From positions 1 through 38,504 of the forward strand of contig JAGVKB010000107.1 of assembly GCA_020050835.1 (NCBI GenBank): DNA of 38,504 nt, in the 5' to 3' direction. This DNA is from Candidatus Obscuribacterales bacterium (GTDB lineage Bacteria > Cyanobacteriota > Vampirovibrionia > Obscuribacterales > Obscuribacteraceae). Numbering within the stretch: position 1 is the stretch's first letter; the number at the start of each line of letters is the position of its first letter. Both the position numbers and the translations under genes were made by a program. The notes under the pieces were generated by a model. That model did no database searches. It was given only the letters and a program-made list of their open reading frames with translations, and was not told the origin of the DNA. Below, piece by piece: positions 1-8,380 of this stretch.

Positions 1-67
1 CAATTAGATTTTCGACGCAGTAGAATAGCTCGGAAAGCAGGCCGGGAGTTGCTGTGTCTGGGTAGCA

Positions 68-1591
68 TCAAACTTGGTTGTGTTGCCAGGCACCACGCTT
101 GAAGAGCGCGACAAAAAGCAGGGCTGAAAGAATAGCGCTACTGCCGATACTTACCCAGCAACCAAGCGGTCCCAATCCGAATGTAATTGTTAGAAGCCAG
201 GCTGCTGGCAGTCGAGCGCCAAGGTCGGTGGCAACTGAGATCGCCAGCGGCCAGGCAACGTAGCCTGCCCCTTCCATGGCGGCGTAAAGCACGGCGCTCA
301 GCGCTCGAAACGGTGCAGCAATAGCGGCGATATAGAGAAATCGAATGCTGTCCGCTACCACGCCTGCATCGACGCTCATCAGCTCGGCAATTGGGCGAGC
401 CAGCAATAACAACGGCAGCGCCATCGTAGAAGCAGCTAGCACGCCTGCTGCGGCGGACTTCCAGGCTATTTCTTCGGCGCGCTTGGGTTGTCCCGCTCCC
501 AGGTTTTGCCCGACCAGAACCTGTGCCGCCTGGGCGAGCGCTGGAATCAAAACTCCGACGATCATGAATTCCACCTTGCAGCCGACCGACCAGGCGGCAA
601 TAGAGGCGCTGGCATTCGTGCAGCGAGCCAGAATGAGCGTTAGCGCGGCATCACCGAGCAGGAGCAAAGTGGTGCCAAGGCAGGTAGGAATGCCGATCCG
701 CAAGATGCGAGCAATATACTTCCGGGAACAGAACTCCACATTTAATTGCAAGCACTGACTGAGTTTTGGATCTCGGCGGACCGCATTGCCGATGAAAGTC
801 AAGCCGACCCCACTAGCTAAGCTCCAGGCGATGCCGATCCCTGCCAGTCCGAGATGAAATGGGTGGATACATAGAAGGTAATCACCAATTGTGACGAGAA
901 CAGGAACGATCATCATAGTTCTTGCTGGGATGATTGTGTTTCCGCTGGCTCGAAGAATGCAGGAAAGGATAGCGATCAAAGTGTAAGGAAAGAGGCTAAA
1001 CAGGTTGAAGCGGAGATATGTCAGTGTGCTTGTATACAATTCGGCATCAAGACCGATTGCGTGAAGGATGGCTGGTGCCAGTGAGATTCCGAGCGATACT
1101 TCGATCAATCCGAACGCGACTGCTAATTTGATTGATTGTCTACCTACGGCGATTGCGCTTTTGTAGTCAGCCTGTCCCCAGAAGCGGCTAAAAATCGCGA
1201 TCATGCCGCTGCTGACTGCCGAGGACAGGAGCACAGCCAGGAACCAAACCATCTCGCCAGCTCCTACTGCCGCCTGGGCTGCAGCTGACATTCGCCCGGC
1301 CACGTAGCCGTCGGATATGGTCGATAGACTAAGTGTTAGCATCGAAAAAAAGACGGGCCAGGAGAGTTGCCAGATTGCCGGCCAGATTGGACCGGTGGTC
1401 AAATCGAGGTCGGAATTCGATCGTTGAGCTCTACATAGTTTGCTCAGAACTCCGCCGACCCTGCTTCTCACTGAGTCGAAAATATCCTTAAGTCCGGCTT
1501 GTGCCGCGCTGGCCGCTGGAGCGATCGCCGGAAAGCCAGTTTGAATCAATCTGAACTGTCGTCTTGAAAAGCCCGCCTTGAGACTTGCCAT
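68..1591 (-). CDS. MATE family multidrug/metabolite efflux transporter
   Basis: This is a polytopic inner-membrane protein of 507 residues with about 12 hydrophobic segments, the size expected for MATE exporters (Na+ or H+ driven export of drugs or metabolites). The family-type opening, TTGPIWPAIWQLSWPVFF, starts near residue 66 and is followed by DGYVAGRMS. The two halves resemble each other, as in MATE. The ATG at 1591 has GGGAG about 10 nt upstream (1602-1606), so the 60-residue hydrophilic N-terminal extension is probably real, although it is longer than usual and lacks an obvious function. The gene follows trpA after a 129-nt gap in the same direction. It could be read through from the trp operon, but the gap contains a hairpin and the gene has its own good ribosome binding site. 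The substrate cannot be told from sequence. Confidence 0.9.
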   Translation of the reverse strand: MASLKAGFSRRQFRLIQTGFPAIAPAASAAQAGLKDIFDSVRSRVGGVLSKLCRAQRSNSDLDLTTGPIWPAIWQLSWPVFFSMLTLSLSTISDGYVAGRMSAAAQAAVGAGEMVWFLAVLLSSAVSSGMIAIFSRFWGQADYKSAIAVGRQSIKLAVAFGLIEVSLGISLAPAILHAIGLDAELYTSTLTYLRFNLFSLFPYTLIAILSCILRASGNTIIPARTMMIVPVLVTIGDYLLCIHPFHLGLAGIGIAWSLASGVGLTFIGNAVRRDPKLSQCLQLNVEFCSRKYIARILRIGIPTCLGTTLLLLGDAALTLILARCTNASASIAAWSVGCKVEFMIVGVLIPALAQAAQVLVGQNLGAGQPKRAEEIAWKSAAAGVLAASTMALPLLLLARPIAELMSVDAGVVADSIRFLYIAAIAAPFRALSAVLYAAMEGAGYVAWPLAISVATDLGARLPAAWLLTITFGLGPLGCWVSIGSSAILSALLFVALFKRGAWQHNQV

Positions 1592-1614
1592 TGTTCAATT
1601 TCTCCCAGAGCAGA

Positions 1615-1643
1615 TCGTCCTTGTGATTACAGAGTAAGGACGA
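1615..1643 (-). other. 8-bp stem hairpin in the leader of the MATE gene
   Basis: There is a perfect inverted repeat, TCGTCCTT at 1615-1622 and AAGGACGA at 1636-1643, with a 13-nt loop. It lies between the trpA stop (1721) and the MATE start (1591), 24 nt upstream of that start codon. No T-run follows on either strand, so it is not a standard intrinsic terminator. It may be an RNA structure that affects MATE translation, a processing site, or chance. Confidence 0.3.
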
Positions 1644-1720
1644 AAGCGACCACTGCTGTGGCAAGAATTTGGCACAATTGGGTCAAAGCATAAGATTGAT
1701 CGACAAGCCGTTCTGGATCG

Positions 1721-2536
1721 TCAGTCTACGGCGGTTAACTGTACCGAGTTAACCATTGAGTTCAAATAGTCCTTCAAGTTTTGAAGGTTGAATTCGCTGC
1801 CAGTTTCACTGACTATTTCGATTATGCGCGAACCGGTAATCACCCCGTCAGCGCCGAGCTCCAACATGCTGTGAGCCTGCTCGGGGGTGGACACGCCGAA
1901 TCCGACGCATACCGGCAGGTGGCTTGTCTTATGTACACTGGCGACGATCGCTTTGAGATGGCTGTCATAGCGCTCCTGGACACCGGTTATGCCGAGCCGC
2001 GAAACCAGGTACAAAAAGGCACCGGCATGTTGCAAGATCTGAGCCAAGCGATGCTCATCGGTCAGTGGGGAGACGATGAAAATCATCTCCACTCCGGCTT
2101 TGCGAGCTGCGTCTTGTAACTCGTCGGCGGACTCAACCGGCAGATCGGCGATTAATACTCCGTCGACACCAGCTTCTGCCACGCCGGCGAAGAACTGCTC
2201 CGGACCCTTGGCCAGGACCATGTTGTAATAGACAAGTAATCCAATTGGAATCTGCTCATCGATCTTGCGTACTTCCCGGATCAACTCGAGCGCATCGCTT
2301 ACCTTGAACCCAGAGGCAAGCGTCTCGAAGGCTGCCTTCTGAATCGTCGGTCCGTCCGCGATCGGATCGCTAAAGGCCAACCCCAATTCAAGCGCCGCTG
2401 CGCCTGATTCAATCATCGCTTGAATGATTTGCAAAGAGTTGCGCCGGTTCGGCCAGCCTAATAAGGTGAAAGGAATAAATGCTTTCTCTCCGCTTGCCTT
2501 CAACTGGGAGAATCTTGTTTCGTACCGGTTTGTCAT
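1721..2536 (-). CDS. trpA: Tryptophan synthase alpha chain
   Basis: TrpA cleaves indole-3-glycerol phosphate to indole and glyceraldehyde 3-phosphate and passes indole to TrpB through the alpha2beta2 complex. At 271 residues it has the normal family length. The catalytic region reads [17 protein letters not shown] near residues 50-66, giving the family's conserved catalytic Glu and Asp. The phosphate-binding GFGVSTPEQ and GADGVITGS segments are also present. The start codon overlaps the trpB stop by 4 nt (ATGA), which indicates translational coupling. It is the last gene of the trp operon. No clear terminator is seen directly after its stop. Confidence 0.97.
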   Translation of the reverse strand: MTNRYETRFSQLKASGEKAFIPFTLLGWPNRRNSLQIIQAMIESGAAALELGLAFSDPIADGPTIQKAAFETLASGFKVSDALELIREVRKIDEQIPIGLLVYYNMVLAKGPEQFFAGVAEAGVDGVLIADLPVESADELQDAARKAGVEMIFIVSPLTDEHRLAQILQHAGAFLYLVSRLGITGVQERYDSHLKAIVASVHKTSHLPVCVGFGVSTPEQAHSMLELGADGVITGSRIIEIVSETGSEFNLQNLKDYLNSMVNSVQLTAVD

Positions 2537-3696
2537 TGTGCCATCACCTGTTGGAGATCTTTATCGCCGCGTCCCGAAAGATTGATTAAAATGGATTTTC
2601 CGGCGCCGCTGCCGGCTGCCAGCTTCTTGGCGAAAGCGAGCGCATGAGCGCTTTCAAGCGCCGGAATGATGCCTTCCAATCGGCAGAGTTCATGAAAGGC
2701 TTGGAGCGCTTCTTGGTCGGTTGCGGATTCGTAGCTGGCTCGTCCTGATTCTTTGAGAAAGGCGTGTTCGGGACCGACCGAGGGGTAGTCGAGTCCGGCA
2801 GCCACGCTGTAGGTTTCGTGAATCTGTCCGTCCTCGTCCTGCAGCACCATGCTCTTCATACCATGGAGCACCCCGATGCTTCCCTTGGCCAGAACGGCTC
2901 CATGTTCGTGAGTCTCAAGCCCCTTGCCTGCCGGTTCGACACCGATCAGCTTGACGCTTGGCTCGTCGATAAATGCCGAAAAGATGCCGATTGCGTTGGA
3001 GCCACCGCCGATGCATGCCAGCACGTAATCGGGAAGTTTATGGTGATTTTGCTGAAAGCTGTCTTTTGCTTCTTGTCCAATTACGCTCTGGAAGTATTTT
3101 ACGAGCGTTGGGAAAGGGTGAGGTCCAGCCGCCGTGCCAAGCAGATAATGAGTGTTGGCGAGGTTGGAGATCCAGTCGCGCAAAGCGTCGTTGATTGCAT
3201 CCTTCAGCGTCTTGCCGCCGGCGGTAACGGGATGCACTGTCGCTCCCAGCAAACGCATTCGAAAGACATTCGGTTTTTGCCTTTCCATGTCGACTTCGCC
3301 CATATACACTTCAGTTGTGAGCCCCAAAAGCGCACCGGCCATCGCAGTTGCCACACCGTGCTGCCCGGCGCCAGTCTCGGCGATCACTCTGGTCTTGCCC
3401 ATGGACTTGGCCAGAAGCGCCTGCCCAATTGCATTGTTGGTTTTGTGCGCTCCACCGTGAAGAAGATCTTCGCGTTTCAAGAAGATCTCCGCCCCCCATT
3501 GGTCGGATAGATTGCTGGCATGATAAAGCGGCGTCGGGCGACCGGCATAGTTGGTCAGGAGGTCATTCAACTTTTGTTGAAACGTGCGATCATCAACCGA
3601 GTTGAGGAAGGCTTCTTCGAGCTCCGCCAGAGCCGGCATGAGCGACTCGGGAACATAGACGCCGCCGAATGCTCCGAACTTACCTAAAGTACGCAT
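2533..3696 (-). CDS. trpB: Tryptophan synthase beta chain
   Basis: This is the PLP-dependent enzyme that condenses indole and serine to tryptophan. It is 387 residues, close to the roughly 390-400 of TrpB1-type enzymes. The N-terminus ([19 protein letters not shown]) is the standard TrpB opening. The PLP lysine lies in HGGAHKTNN near residue 83, the cofactor phosphate loop is GGGSNAIG near residue 230, and the C-terminal GRGDKDL is present. This is the classical TrpB1 form that works with TrpA rather than the TrpB2 form. It overlaps trpF by 13 nt upstream and trpA by 4 nt downstream. A GGAAAG-type ribosome binding site precedes the ATG at 3696. Confidence 0.98.
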   Translation of the reverse strand: MRTLGKFGAFGGVYVPESLMPALAELEEAFLNSVDDRTFQQKLNDLLTNYAGRPTPLYHASNLSDQWGAEIFLKREDLLHGGAHKTNNAIGQALLAKSMGKTRVIAETGAGQHGVATAMAGALLGLTTEVYMGEVDMERQKPNVFRMRLLGATVHPVTAGGKTLKDAINDALRDWISNLANTHYLLGTAAGPHPFPTLVKYFQSVIGQEAKDSFQQNHHKLPDYVLACIGGGSNAIGIFSAFIDEPSVKLIGVEPAGKGLETHEHGAVLAKGSIGVLHGMKSMVLQDEDGQIHETYSVAAGLDYPSVGPEHAFLKESGRASYESATDQEALQAFHELCRLEGIIPALESAHALAFAKKLAAGSGAGKSILINLSGRGDKDLQQVMAQ

Positions 3697-4397
3697 CTTT
3701 CCGCTTCCTCTCGCACTGACTTACAGAAATTCTCCAGTCGACTCCAATCTTTTAGCCCGGGCTCCTTTTCCACGCCGGTCGCGACATCAACTCCGTGAAA
3801 GGAGACGATTCTCCCGCATTCTACTGCCTGGGATTGTGGCTTCGGTGTGGCATTAAATGTGGTGCCAGTCAGCCGTCTGACTACCGAACGCACATTGTCG
3901 GGCGTCAAACCGCCCGCAAAGAGGAAGTCGGGAATATCAGCCGGTGCGGACGCTGCGATGTCGAGCGCTCGAGCGAGCCAGTCCGGGCTGGAATCCAGCT
4001 TCGGTCGGTCCAGTAGAATCATCTCGACTACGTCTTTGTAGCGCCGGACATTAGCCCAATCGAAACGCTCGTCAATTGCCAGCGCCTTGATTGAAGGCAG
4101 TGCGAGCGCGGCTACCTGCTCCGGCGACTCTGCCCCATGATACTGGACGAGATCGAGTCCGACTGCAGTGAAGTGCTCCTCAATCTCTTTGCTGGGCGCG
4201 TCCTTGAAAACACCCACCAGTTTTGCCCTTCCCTTCAGCGCTGTCGCGATTGCTGTGGCGGTCTCGCGCGACACTTTACGCGGGCTGGCTTCAACAAAGA
4301 TAAAGCCGAGATATGATGCGCCAGCCGAGACAGCTGCTTCCGCATCGGCCAGGTTAGTCACACCACAGATTTTGATGGTGGTTGTCACTGTCTGCAT
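3684..4397 (-). CDS. trpF: Phosphoribosylanthranilate isomerase
   Basis: TrpF converts phosphoribosylanthranilate to CdRP, the third step of tryptophan synthesis. The N-terminal [26 protein letters not shown] carries the catalytic Cys of the KICG motif. A central LVGVFKD strand and the [12 protein letters not shown] and GVDVATGVE segments complete the TIM barrel; the last provides the conserved Asp and Gly-rich phosphate site. At 237 residues it is slightly longer than the usual 200-215, because of extra residues near the C-terminus. The start is ambiguous. The ATG at 4397 has AGGAG only 2 nt upstream, whereas a GTG at 4388 would overlap the trpC stop as GTGA and have 11 nt spacing. The ATG is listed because it is the stronger initiation codon. 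Confidence 0.95.
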   Translation of the reverse strand: MQTVTTTIKICGVTNLADAEAAVSAGASYLGFIFVEASPRKVSRETATAIATALKGRAKLVGVFKDAPSKEIEEHFTAVGLDLVQYHGAESPEQVAALALPSIKALAIDERFDWANVRRYKDVVEMILLDRPKLDSSPDWLARALDIAASAPADIPDFLFAGGLTPDNVRSVVRRLTGTTFNATPKPQSQAVECGRIVSFHGVDVATGVEKEPGLKDWSRLENFCKSVREEAERCVL

Positions 4398-5152
4398 AGC
4401 TCCTTCAAAGTTGAGTCGAGGTTTTTGGACTGCATTAAAGCCGAGCCGATTAAGAAACGATTGCAGTATGGCAAGAGCTTTTCGATGTCCTGTCGGTTCT
4501 GTATGCCGCTGGCGGAAACGGCTATCGCTGGAGGCGGGATGAGTGGAGCCAGTCTGCGAGTAGTGTCGAGATCGATTTCGAATGTATTGAGATTTCGATT
4601 GTTGATTAGAAGTACCTGCGGTGACAACTTGAGCGCCCTGCTCAATTCTTCTTCGGTTTGCACTTCGACGACGGGAGTCATGCCTAGTTTGACAATAAGT
4701 TGGTGCAGCTCTTGCAATTCCTCATCGGCAAGAATTTTGACAATCAGCAGCACCGCTTGCGCTCCGTACTTACGCGCTTCAAGGATTTGATACGGCTCGA
4801 GTACGAAGTCTTTGCATAGCACCGGATGTGGTGAATTGTTTGCGACTTTGCTGAGCAGTTCGAGACTGCCGTTGAAGTATCTTTTGTCTGTAAGGACGGA
4901 GATGGCGCTGGCGTAGCGGTTGTAACTGGCCAGTACTTCGTCAAGGTTTACTTCCGATCGCAATACTCCCGCTGATGGCGAAGCTGGCTTGAGTTCGGTA
5001 ATCAGCTTGAGACCCAGCGAATCAAGCGCCAAATGAAAGCTGGCGTTGCCGGCCGGCAACCCGCTCGCCAGAGCGTCTTGAGATAACAATGCCTTGCGTC
5101 TGGCTATTTCGGAGCGCTTGTTTTCCACTATTTCAAGCAAGATATCGGGCAT
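4385..5152 (-). CDS. trpC: Indole-3-glycerol phosphate synthase
   Basis: TrpC closes the ring of CdRP to form indole-3-glycerol phosphate. The open frame runs up to 5320, but the true start is the ATG at 5152. It has CGGAGGA just upstream, gives the typical N-terminus MPDILLEIVENKRSEIARRK, and yields 255 residues, the family norm. Family motifs are LITELKPASPSAG (the usual KxxSPSxG, with Lys at position 1), VLCKDFVLEPYQILEARKYGAQA with the catalytic Lys, NNRNLNTFEID and SASGIQNRQDI. It overlaps trpD by 20 nt and trpF by 13 nt. It is a stand-alone domain, not the TrpC-TrpF fusion of enterics. Confidence 0.96.
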   Translation of the reverse strand: MPDILLEIVENKRSEIARRKALLSQDALASGLPAGNASFHLALDSLGLKLITELKPASPSAGVLRSEVNLDEVLASYNRYASAISVLTDKRYFNGSLELLSKVANNSPHPVLCKDFVLEPYQILEARKYGAQAVLLIVKILADEELQELHQLIVKLGMTPVVEVQTEEELSRALKLSPQVLLINNRNLNTFEIDLDTTRRLAPLIPPPAIAVSASGIQNRQDIEKLLPYCNRFLIGSALMQSKNLDSTLKELCRQ

Positions 5153-6113
5153 AAATCCTCCGCGATTTTTCGAACAGAGCTCGGACTGCTCCACCGGCCA
5201 ACAGCTCGGCGGCGACTTTAACTCCTTCTTCGATCGAGCTGGCGAGATCACAGACATGAAATGCTGCTCCGGAATTGAGGCAAACCATCTTGTAAAAGCT
5301 CGATTCCTGGTCTCGCCCATCGATTAGCTGCTCAAAGATCTTAGCGTTATTCTCCGGTGTCGCTTCAAAAGGAGCGGCTGAACTGCTCGATGCGGGCTTC
5401 GCTCTGTACTCGGACTCGGCAATCTTATGAGGGGAGGCGGTGGTAATGTACGTGCTTCCATCTGCAATCAGCTCATCCATCCCGTTTTCGCCACGCACGA
5501 CGAATGCCCGGGTGCAGCCGGATGATTGGGTGAGGAATTGGGCCACCAGCTGTTGTACGTCGGCGCTGCACACTCCCAGGACTCGATACTCAGGGCGAGC
5601 TGGGTTGAGCAGCGGCCCAATCAAGTTGAAAATTGTTCGGGCTCCCAGCGTCTTCCTGATCGGTGCGAGCTTGGACAGTCCCGGATAAAATTGCGGTGCA
5701 TAGAGAAACACCAGCCCTGACTGCTCGAGAAGAGTGGGGATGTCTTCCAGCGGTAGCTTTCGAGGAAAGCCAAGCAGGTCCAACAGATCAAAACTACCGC
5801 TCTTGCTTGTGGCTCCGACATTTCCGCATTTCGTCACCTTCAGACCGGCTGCCGCCAGCACAAAGGAAGTGGTTGTGGAGGTATTGAAGTGGGGAAGACC
5901 GCTGCCGCCGGTTCCGGTGCAATCGACTGCGCCAGAGCCAAGCTTGTTTAGTGAGGCTGCTCCGGTTATTAGCATCTCATCAAAAGCCGCTAGAAATCTC
6001 TGCAAAAGCCCAGCGTCCAGCTGGTCGGGTGTAAGCGAGAGCAACGCGCTCTTCATCTCTGTTTCGGAGAGTCGACAATGAAGAATATCGCGTATCTGTG
6101 TATCGTTTAGCAT
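5133..6113 (-). CDS. trpD: Anthranilate phosphoribosyltransferase
   Basis: TrpD transfers phosphoribose from PRPP to anthranilate. It is 326 residues, near the usual 330-345, and is separate from TrpG. The N-terminal helical domain is followed by the glycine-rich PRPP loop CTGTGGSGLPHFNTST near residues 69-84. It then carries KCGNVGATSKSGSFDLLDLLG and, later, GMDELIADGSTYI with the metal-binding Asp-Glu pair. In the glycine-rich loop most family members have GTGGD; here the Asp is Ser, and a His replaces the usual Thr before Phe-Asn. The remaining active-site residues look intact, so activity is still expected. It overlaps trpG by 7 nt and trpC by 20 nt. Confidence 0.95.
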   Translation of the reverse strand: MLNDTQIRDILHCRLSETEMKSALLSLTPDQLDAGLLQRFLAAFDEMLITGAASLNKLGSGAVDCTGTGGSGLPHFNTSTTTSFVLAAAGLKVTKCGNVGATSKSGSFDLLDLLGFPRKLPLEDIPTLLEQSGLVFLYAPQFYPGLSKLAPIRKTLGARTIFNLIGPLLNPARPEYRVLGVCSADVQQLVAQFLTQSSGCTRAFVVRGENGMDELIADGSTYITTASPHKIAESEYRAKPASSSSAAPFEATPENNAKIFEQLIDGRDQESSFYKMVCLNSGAAFHVCDLASSIEEGVKVAAELLAGGAVRALFEKSRRIYARYLA

Positions 6114-6697
6114 TTGCTGATGAAGTTCTGAAGGATCTTTCCGCCCTCAGGAGTGCCAATCGACTCCGGGTGGAACTGAACGCCATAAATTGGTTTGCTG
6201 CGGTGTGCGAGTGCCATAATCAAACCGTGAGCAGCTTCTCTGGCGGTAACTACCAGCTCTTGCGGAAAGTTCTCTTCGGCAGCTACTAGTGAATGGTAGC
6301 GCATCGCTTCGAAATTGTCCGGCAGTCCGTCCAGCAGTGGCGATGGGCTGTCGATGCGAACATAGCTGCTTTTGCCGTGCACTATTTGCGGTGCACCGAC
6401 GACTTGGCCGCCAAGATGATGAACGATGCCCTGATGTCCTAAGCAAACACCTAAGATTGGGCAGTTTAAGAGGGTCTGATTCAGGATAATGTTTTTGCAA
6501 ACACCAAAATCCTTGTCGTTTGCCGGGTGACCCGGTCCCGGTGAGAGAACCAGGCGGGACGGCTTGAGAGCCAATAACTCCGACAATTCGATCTTGTCAT
6601 TGCGATAGACGGCGACACTTTCTGCTGTCCTTGTCTGGAGCATCTGGTAGAGATTGAATGTGAATGAGTCGTAATTGTCAATCAGAACTATCGGCAT
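6107..6697 (-). CDS. trpG: Anthranilate synthase glutamine amidotransferase component
   Basis: This is a class I glutamine amidotransferase that supplies ammonia to TrpE. The start is taken as the ATG at 6697, giving MPIVLIDNYDSFTFNLYQ, the family N-terminus, with GAGAGGG upstream. A TTG at 6718 would only add seven unsupported residues. The product is 196 residues, normal for the family. It contains LSPGPGHP, the nucleophile motif GVCLGHQ and the His-Glu pair in VQFHPESIGTPEG. The protein may also serve as PabA, since such subunits are often shared, but the operon position supports tryptophan synthesis. It overlaps trpE by 20 nt and trpD by 7 nt. Confidence 0.96.
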   Translation of the reverse strand: MPIVLIDNYDSFTFNLYQMLQTRTAESVAVYRNDKIELSELLALKPSRLVLSPGPGHPANDKDFGVCKNIILNQTLLNCPILGVCLGHQGIVHHLGGQVVGAPQIVHGKSSYVRIDSPSPLLDGLPDNFEAMRYHSLVAAEENFPQELVVTAREAAHGLIMALAHRSKPIYGVQFHPESIGTPEGGKILQNFISKC

Positions 6698-8150
6698 TGC
6701 TCTTTGCCCTCTCCGCAAGTTTTATCGCTTTCATGACGCTCATCGCTTTATTGCGCGTTTCTTGATACTCAGCGTCTGGCTTTGAATCAAAGACAATGCC
6801 GGCACCGGCATTCACGTGAGCATAGCCGTCCTTGATCAAGGCAGAACGAATGGCGATCGCTCCGTCGGCATTGCCAGCGAAATCGAAGTAACCAACGACG
6901 CCCGAGTAGACTCCGCGCTTTTCCGGTTCTAATTCGGATAATAGCTGCATCGCTCGAATCTTGGGGGCACCAGATACGGTGCCGCGCGGAAAGCAGCTCT
7001 GGAATGCATCGAAGCAGGTCTTGTCCTCGCTAAGTGTGCCGGTAATCTCGGTGGCCAGGTGCATTACGTGGGTGTATCTGGTAATGGTTGCGATTGCTCC
7101 GACTTCGATTGTTCCGGGCTGGCAGATTCTGCCGAGATCGTTGCGACCGAGATCTACGAGCATGCGATGTTCTGCAAGCTCCTTCTCGTCTGACTTAAGT
7201 TCGGCGGCGAGCCTCTGGTCCTCTTCGTCGGAGTCCCCACGCGGACGAGTACCGGCCAGCGCTCTGAGAACTGCCTGTCCATTCTGGCATTTTACGAAGG
7301 TTTCTGGCGAGGAGCCGATGTACGTAAAGCCGGGATACTTGAGCAGATAGCCGTACGGCGATGGATTGAGCGCCTGAAGAATCCGATAGATGTTCAAGTC
7401 TGGAACAGAGACCGGATGAGAGAAGCGATGAGAGACGACTATCTGGAAGACCTGACCTTCCTTGATGTACTGCTTGGATCGCTCAACCAGAGTGATGAAT
7501 TCGTCCTTGTTAAATGGACCTGTTACTCCGCTCCAAATTTCGTCATTGGTCAGGTGTTGTTCTCTGTCGGTCAGTGCAGCCAGCGTCGAGGGTTTGGTCA
7601 GTCGCTGGAGCAGCCCTTCGGCATGCTCGGCGCCTCTGTACGAGATAATCTTGATGCGGCGAAACTGGTGATCGAAAACGATTGCCGAATCATATAAGCC
7701 GTAGTAACCGTCGGGAACGCCAAAGGGATCCGCCTGCTGTTGAGGAATTCCTTCGAAATAACTGGTGGCTGCATATCCGAGATATCCGACCAGACCACCG
7801 GTGAACGGAAAGTCTATCTCTTGAGTAAACTTGCTGTATCCCTGCTCCTCCAGAAATTGCCTTAGAAATGCCAGCGGATTGGCAACTGGATAGCTCTTCG
7901 TCTGGCTGGTGATTCGGTCAATTACCTGGGCTTGACCGTTCTGGAAGGAGATCGTTTTGATTGGATCAACACCAATAAACGAATACCTGGCAAGTCTGTT
8001 ATCTCCCTCCGTGCTTTCGAACAAGAATGCCGTCGGCTCTTCCTGACTCAGCTTGTGATAGACCGAAACCGGAGTTCCGACATCGGACAGCAGAGACAGG
8101 ACGACGGGACTCTGTTTTCCGGTCATTTCGGATTGTGTTGCTCGTTGCAT
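6678..8150 (-). CDS. trpE: Anthranilate synthase component I
   Basis: TrpE converts chorismate to anthranilate, the committed step. At 490 residues it is typical. The N-terminal part has FLFESTEGDNRLARYSFIG, the LxES...S element that in this family binds tryptophan for feedback inhibition. The catalytic C-terminal domain has IGSSPETFVKCQNG, LAGTRPRG, DLGRNDLGRI, and FPRGTVSGAPKIRAMQLLSELEP, ending in YQETRNKA. These are the chorismate-binding signatures. It is the first structural gene of the trp operon, with its ATG at 8150 downstream of a leader peptide and attenuator. The SD-like AGG is weak and distant, so initiation may depend on leader RNA folding. The product is expected to be controlled at both expression and enzyme level. 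Confidence 0.97.
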   Translation of the reverse strand: MQRATQSEMTGKQSPVVLSLLSDVGTPVSVYHKLSQEEPTAFLFESTEGDNRLARYSFIGVDPIKTISFQNGQAQVIDRITSQTKSYPVANPLAFLRQFLEEQGYSKFTQEIDFPFTGGLVGYLGYAATSYFEGIPQQQADPFGVPDGYYGLYDSAIVFDHQFRRIKIISYRGAEHAEGLLQRLTKPSTLAALTDREQHLTNDEIWSGVTGPFNKDEFITLVERSKQYIKEGQVFQIVVSHRFSHPVSVPDLNIYRILQALNPSPYGYLLKYPGFTYIGSSPETFVKCQNGQAVLRALAGTRPRGDSDEEDQRLAAELKSDEKELAEHRMLVDLGRNDLGRICQPGTIEVGAIATITRYTHVMHLATEITGTLSEDKTCFDAFQSCFPRGTVSGAPKIRAMQLLSELEPEKRGVYSGVVGYFDFAGNADGAIAIRSALIKDGYAHVNAGAGIVFDSKPDAEYQETRNKAMSVMKAIKLAERAKSNADSSD

Positions 8151-8177
8151 CGTGCTTAAACCTACTTGGAATTGTTA

Positions 8178-8222
8178 CAAAACAAAGACCGCAGCTGTCG
8201 TATCTGGGCAAGCCTGCGGTCT
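8178..8222 (-). terminator. trp attenuator (intrinsic terminator upstream of trpE)
   Basis: On the minus strand the arms AGACCGCAG (8222-8214) and CTGCGGTCT (8194-8186) form a perfect 9-bp, mostly GC stem with a 19-nt loop. It is followed at once by the U-rich tract TTGTTTTG (8185-8178). It lies between the Trp-rich leader ORF and trpE, where a regulatory terminator is expected. Competing pairings are visible. CAAGCC in the leader (8288-8283) is complementary to GGCTTG in the hairpin (8214-8209). GACCGCA (8338-8332) duplicates the 5' arm, so it could pair with the 3' arm. Either could act as antiterminator. The pairing assignments are inferences; the hairpin and tail are visible. Confidence 0.85.
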
Positions 8223-8247
8223 CTTGGATTTTGGTGGGTGTTTTGAG

Positions 8248-8346
8248 TTAGATCAAATCGAATTGAGCACCGACCATGGCCTGGCTTGTCTGGGTTTCGT
8301 TCCACCAGCTCCACCAGATGCTCTTGTTGATTGCGGTCGTGTTCAT
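8248..8346 (-). CDS. trpL: trp operon leader peptide with tandem Trp codons
   Basis: This 32-codon ORF runs from the ATG at 8346 to the TAA at 8248-8250. Codons 11-15 read Trp-Trp-Ser-Trp-Trp (TGG codons at 8302-8307 and 8311-8316). Four Trp codons in five are far above chance and match the layout of attenuator peptides in enteric trp operons. The stop lies 25 nt before the terminator stem. A ribosome stalled on the Trp codons when charged tRNA-Trp is scarce would change folding of the following RNA and allow transcription into trpE. No good Shine-Dalgarno sequence is seen before the ATG. The frame is open further upstream (to 8433), but that part falls in a strong palindrome, so the ATG at 8346 is preferred. 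The peptide itself probably has no other role. Confidence 0.85.
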   Translation of the reverse strand: MNTTAINKSIWWSWWNETQTSQAMVGAQFDLI

Positions 8347-8380
8347 TACAGTAGATCTATCATTAGGTATTTTGGCGGCT

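Noticed and set aside
5153-5320. N-terminal extension of trpC by 56 codons
   Set aside because: It lies inside trpD in another frame, and the ATG at 5152 has a strong ribosome binding site and the family N-terminus.
6698-6718. Seven-residue extension of trpG from a TTG
   Set aside because: The ATG at 6697 gives the family N-terminus and has a better ribosome binding site.
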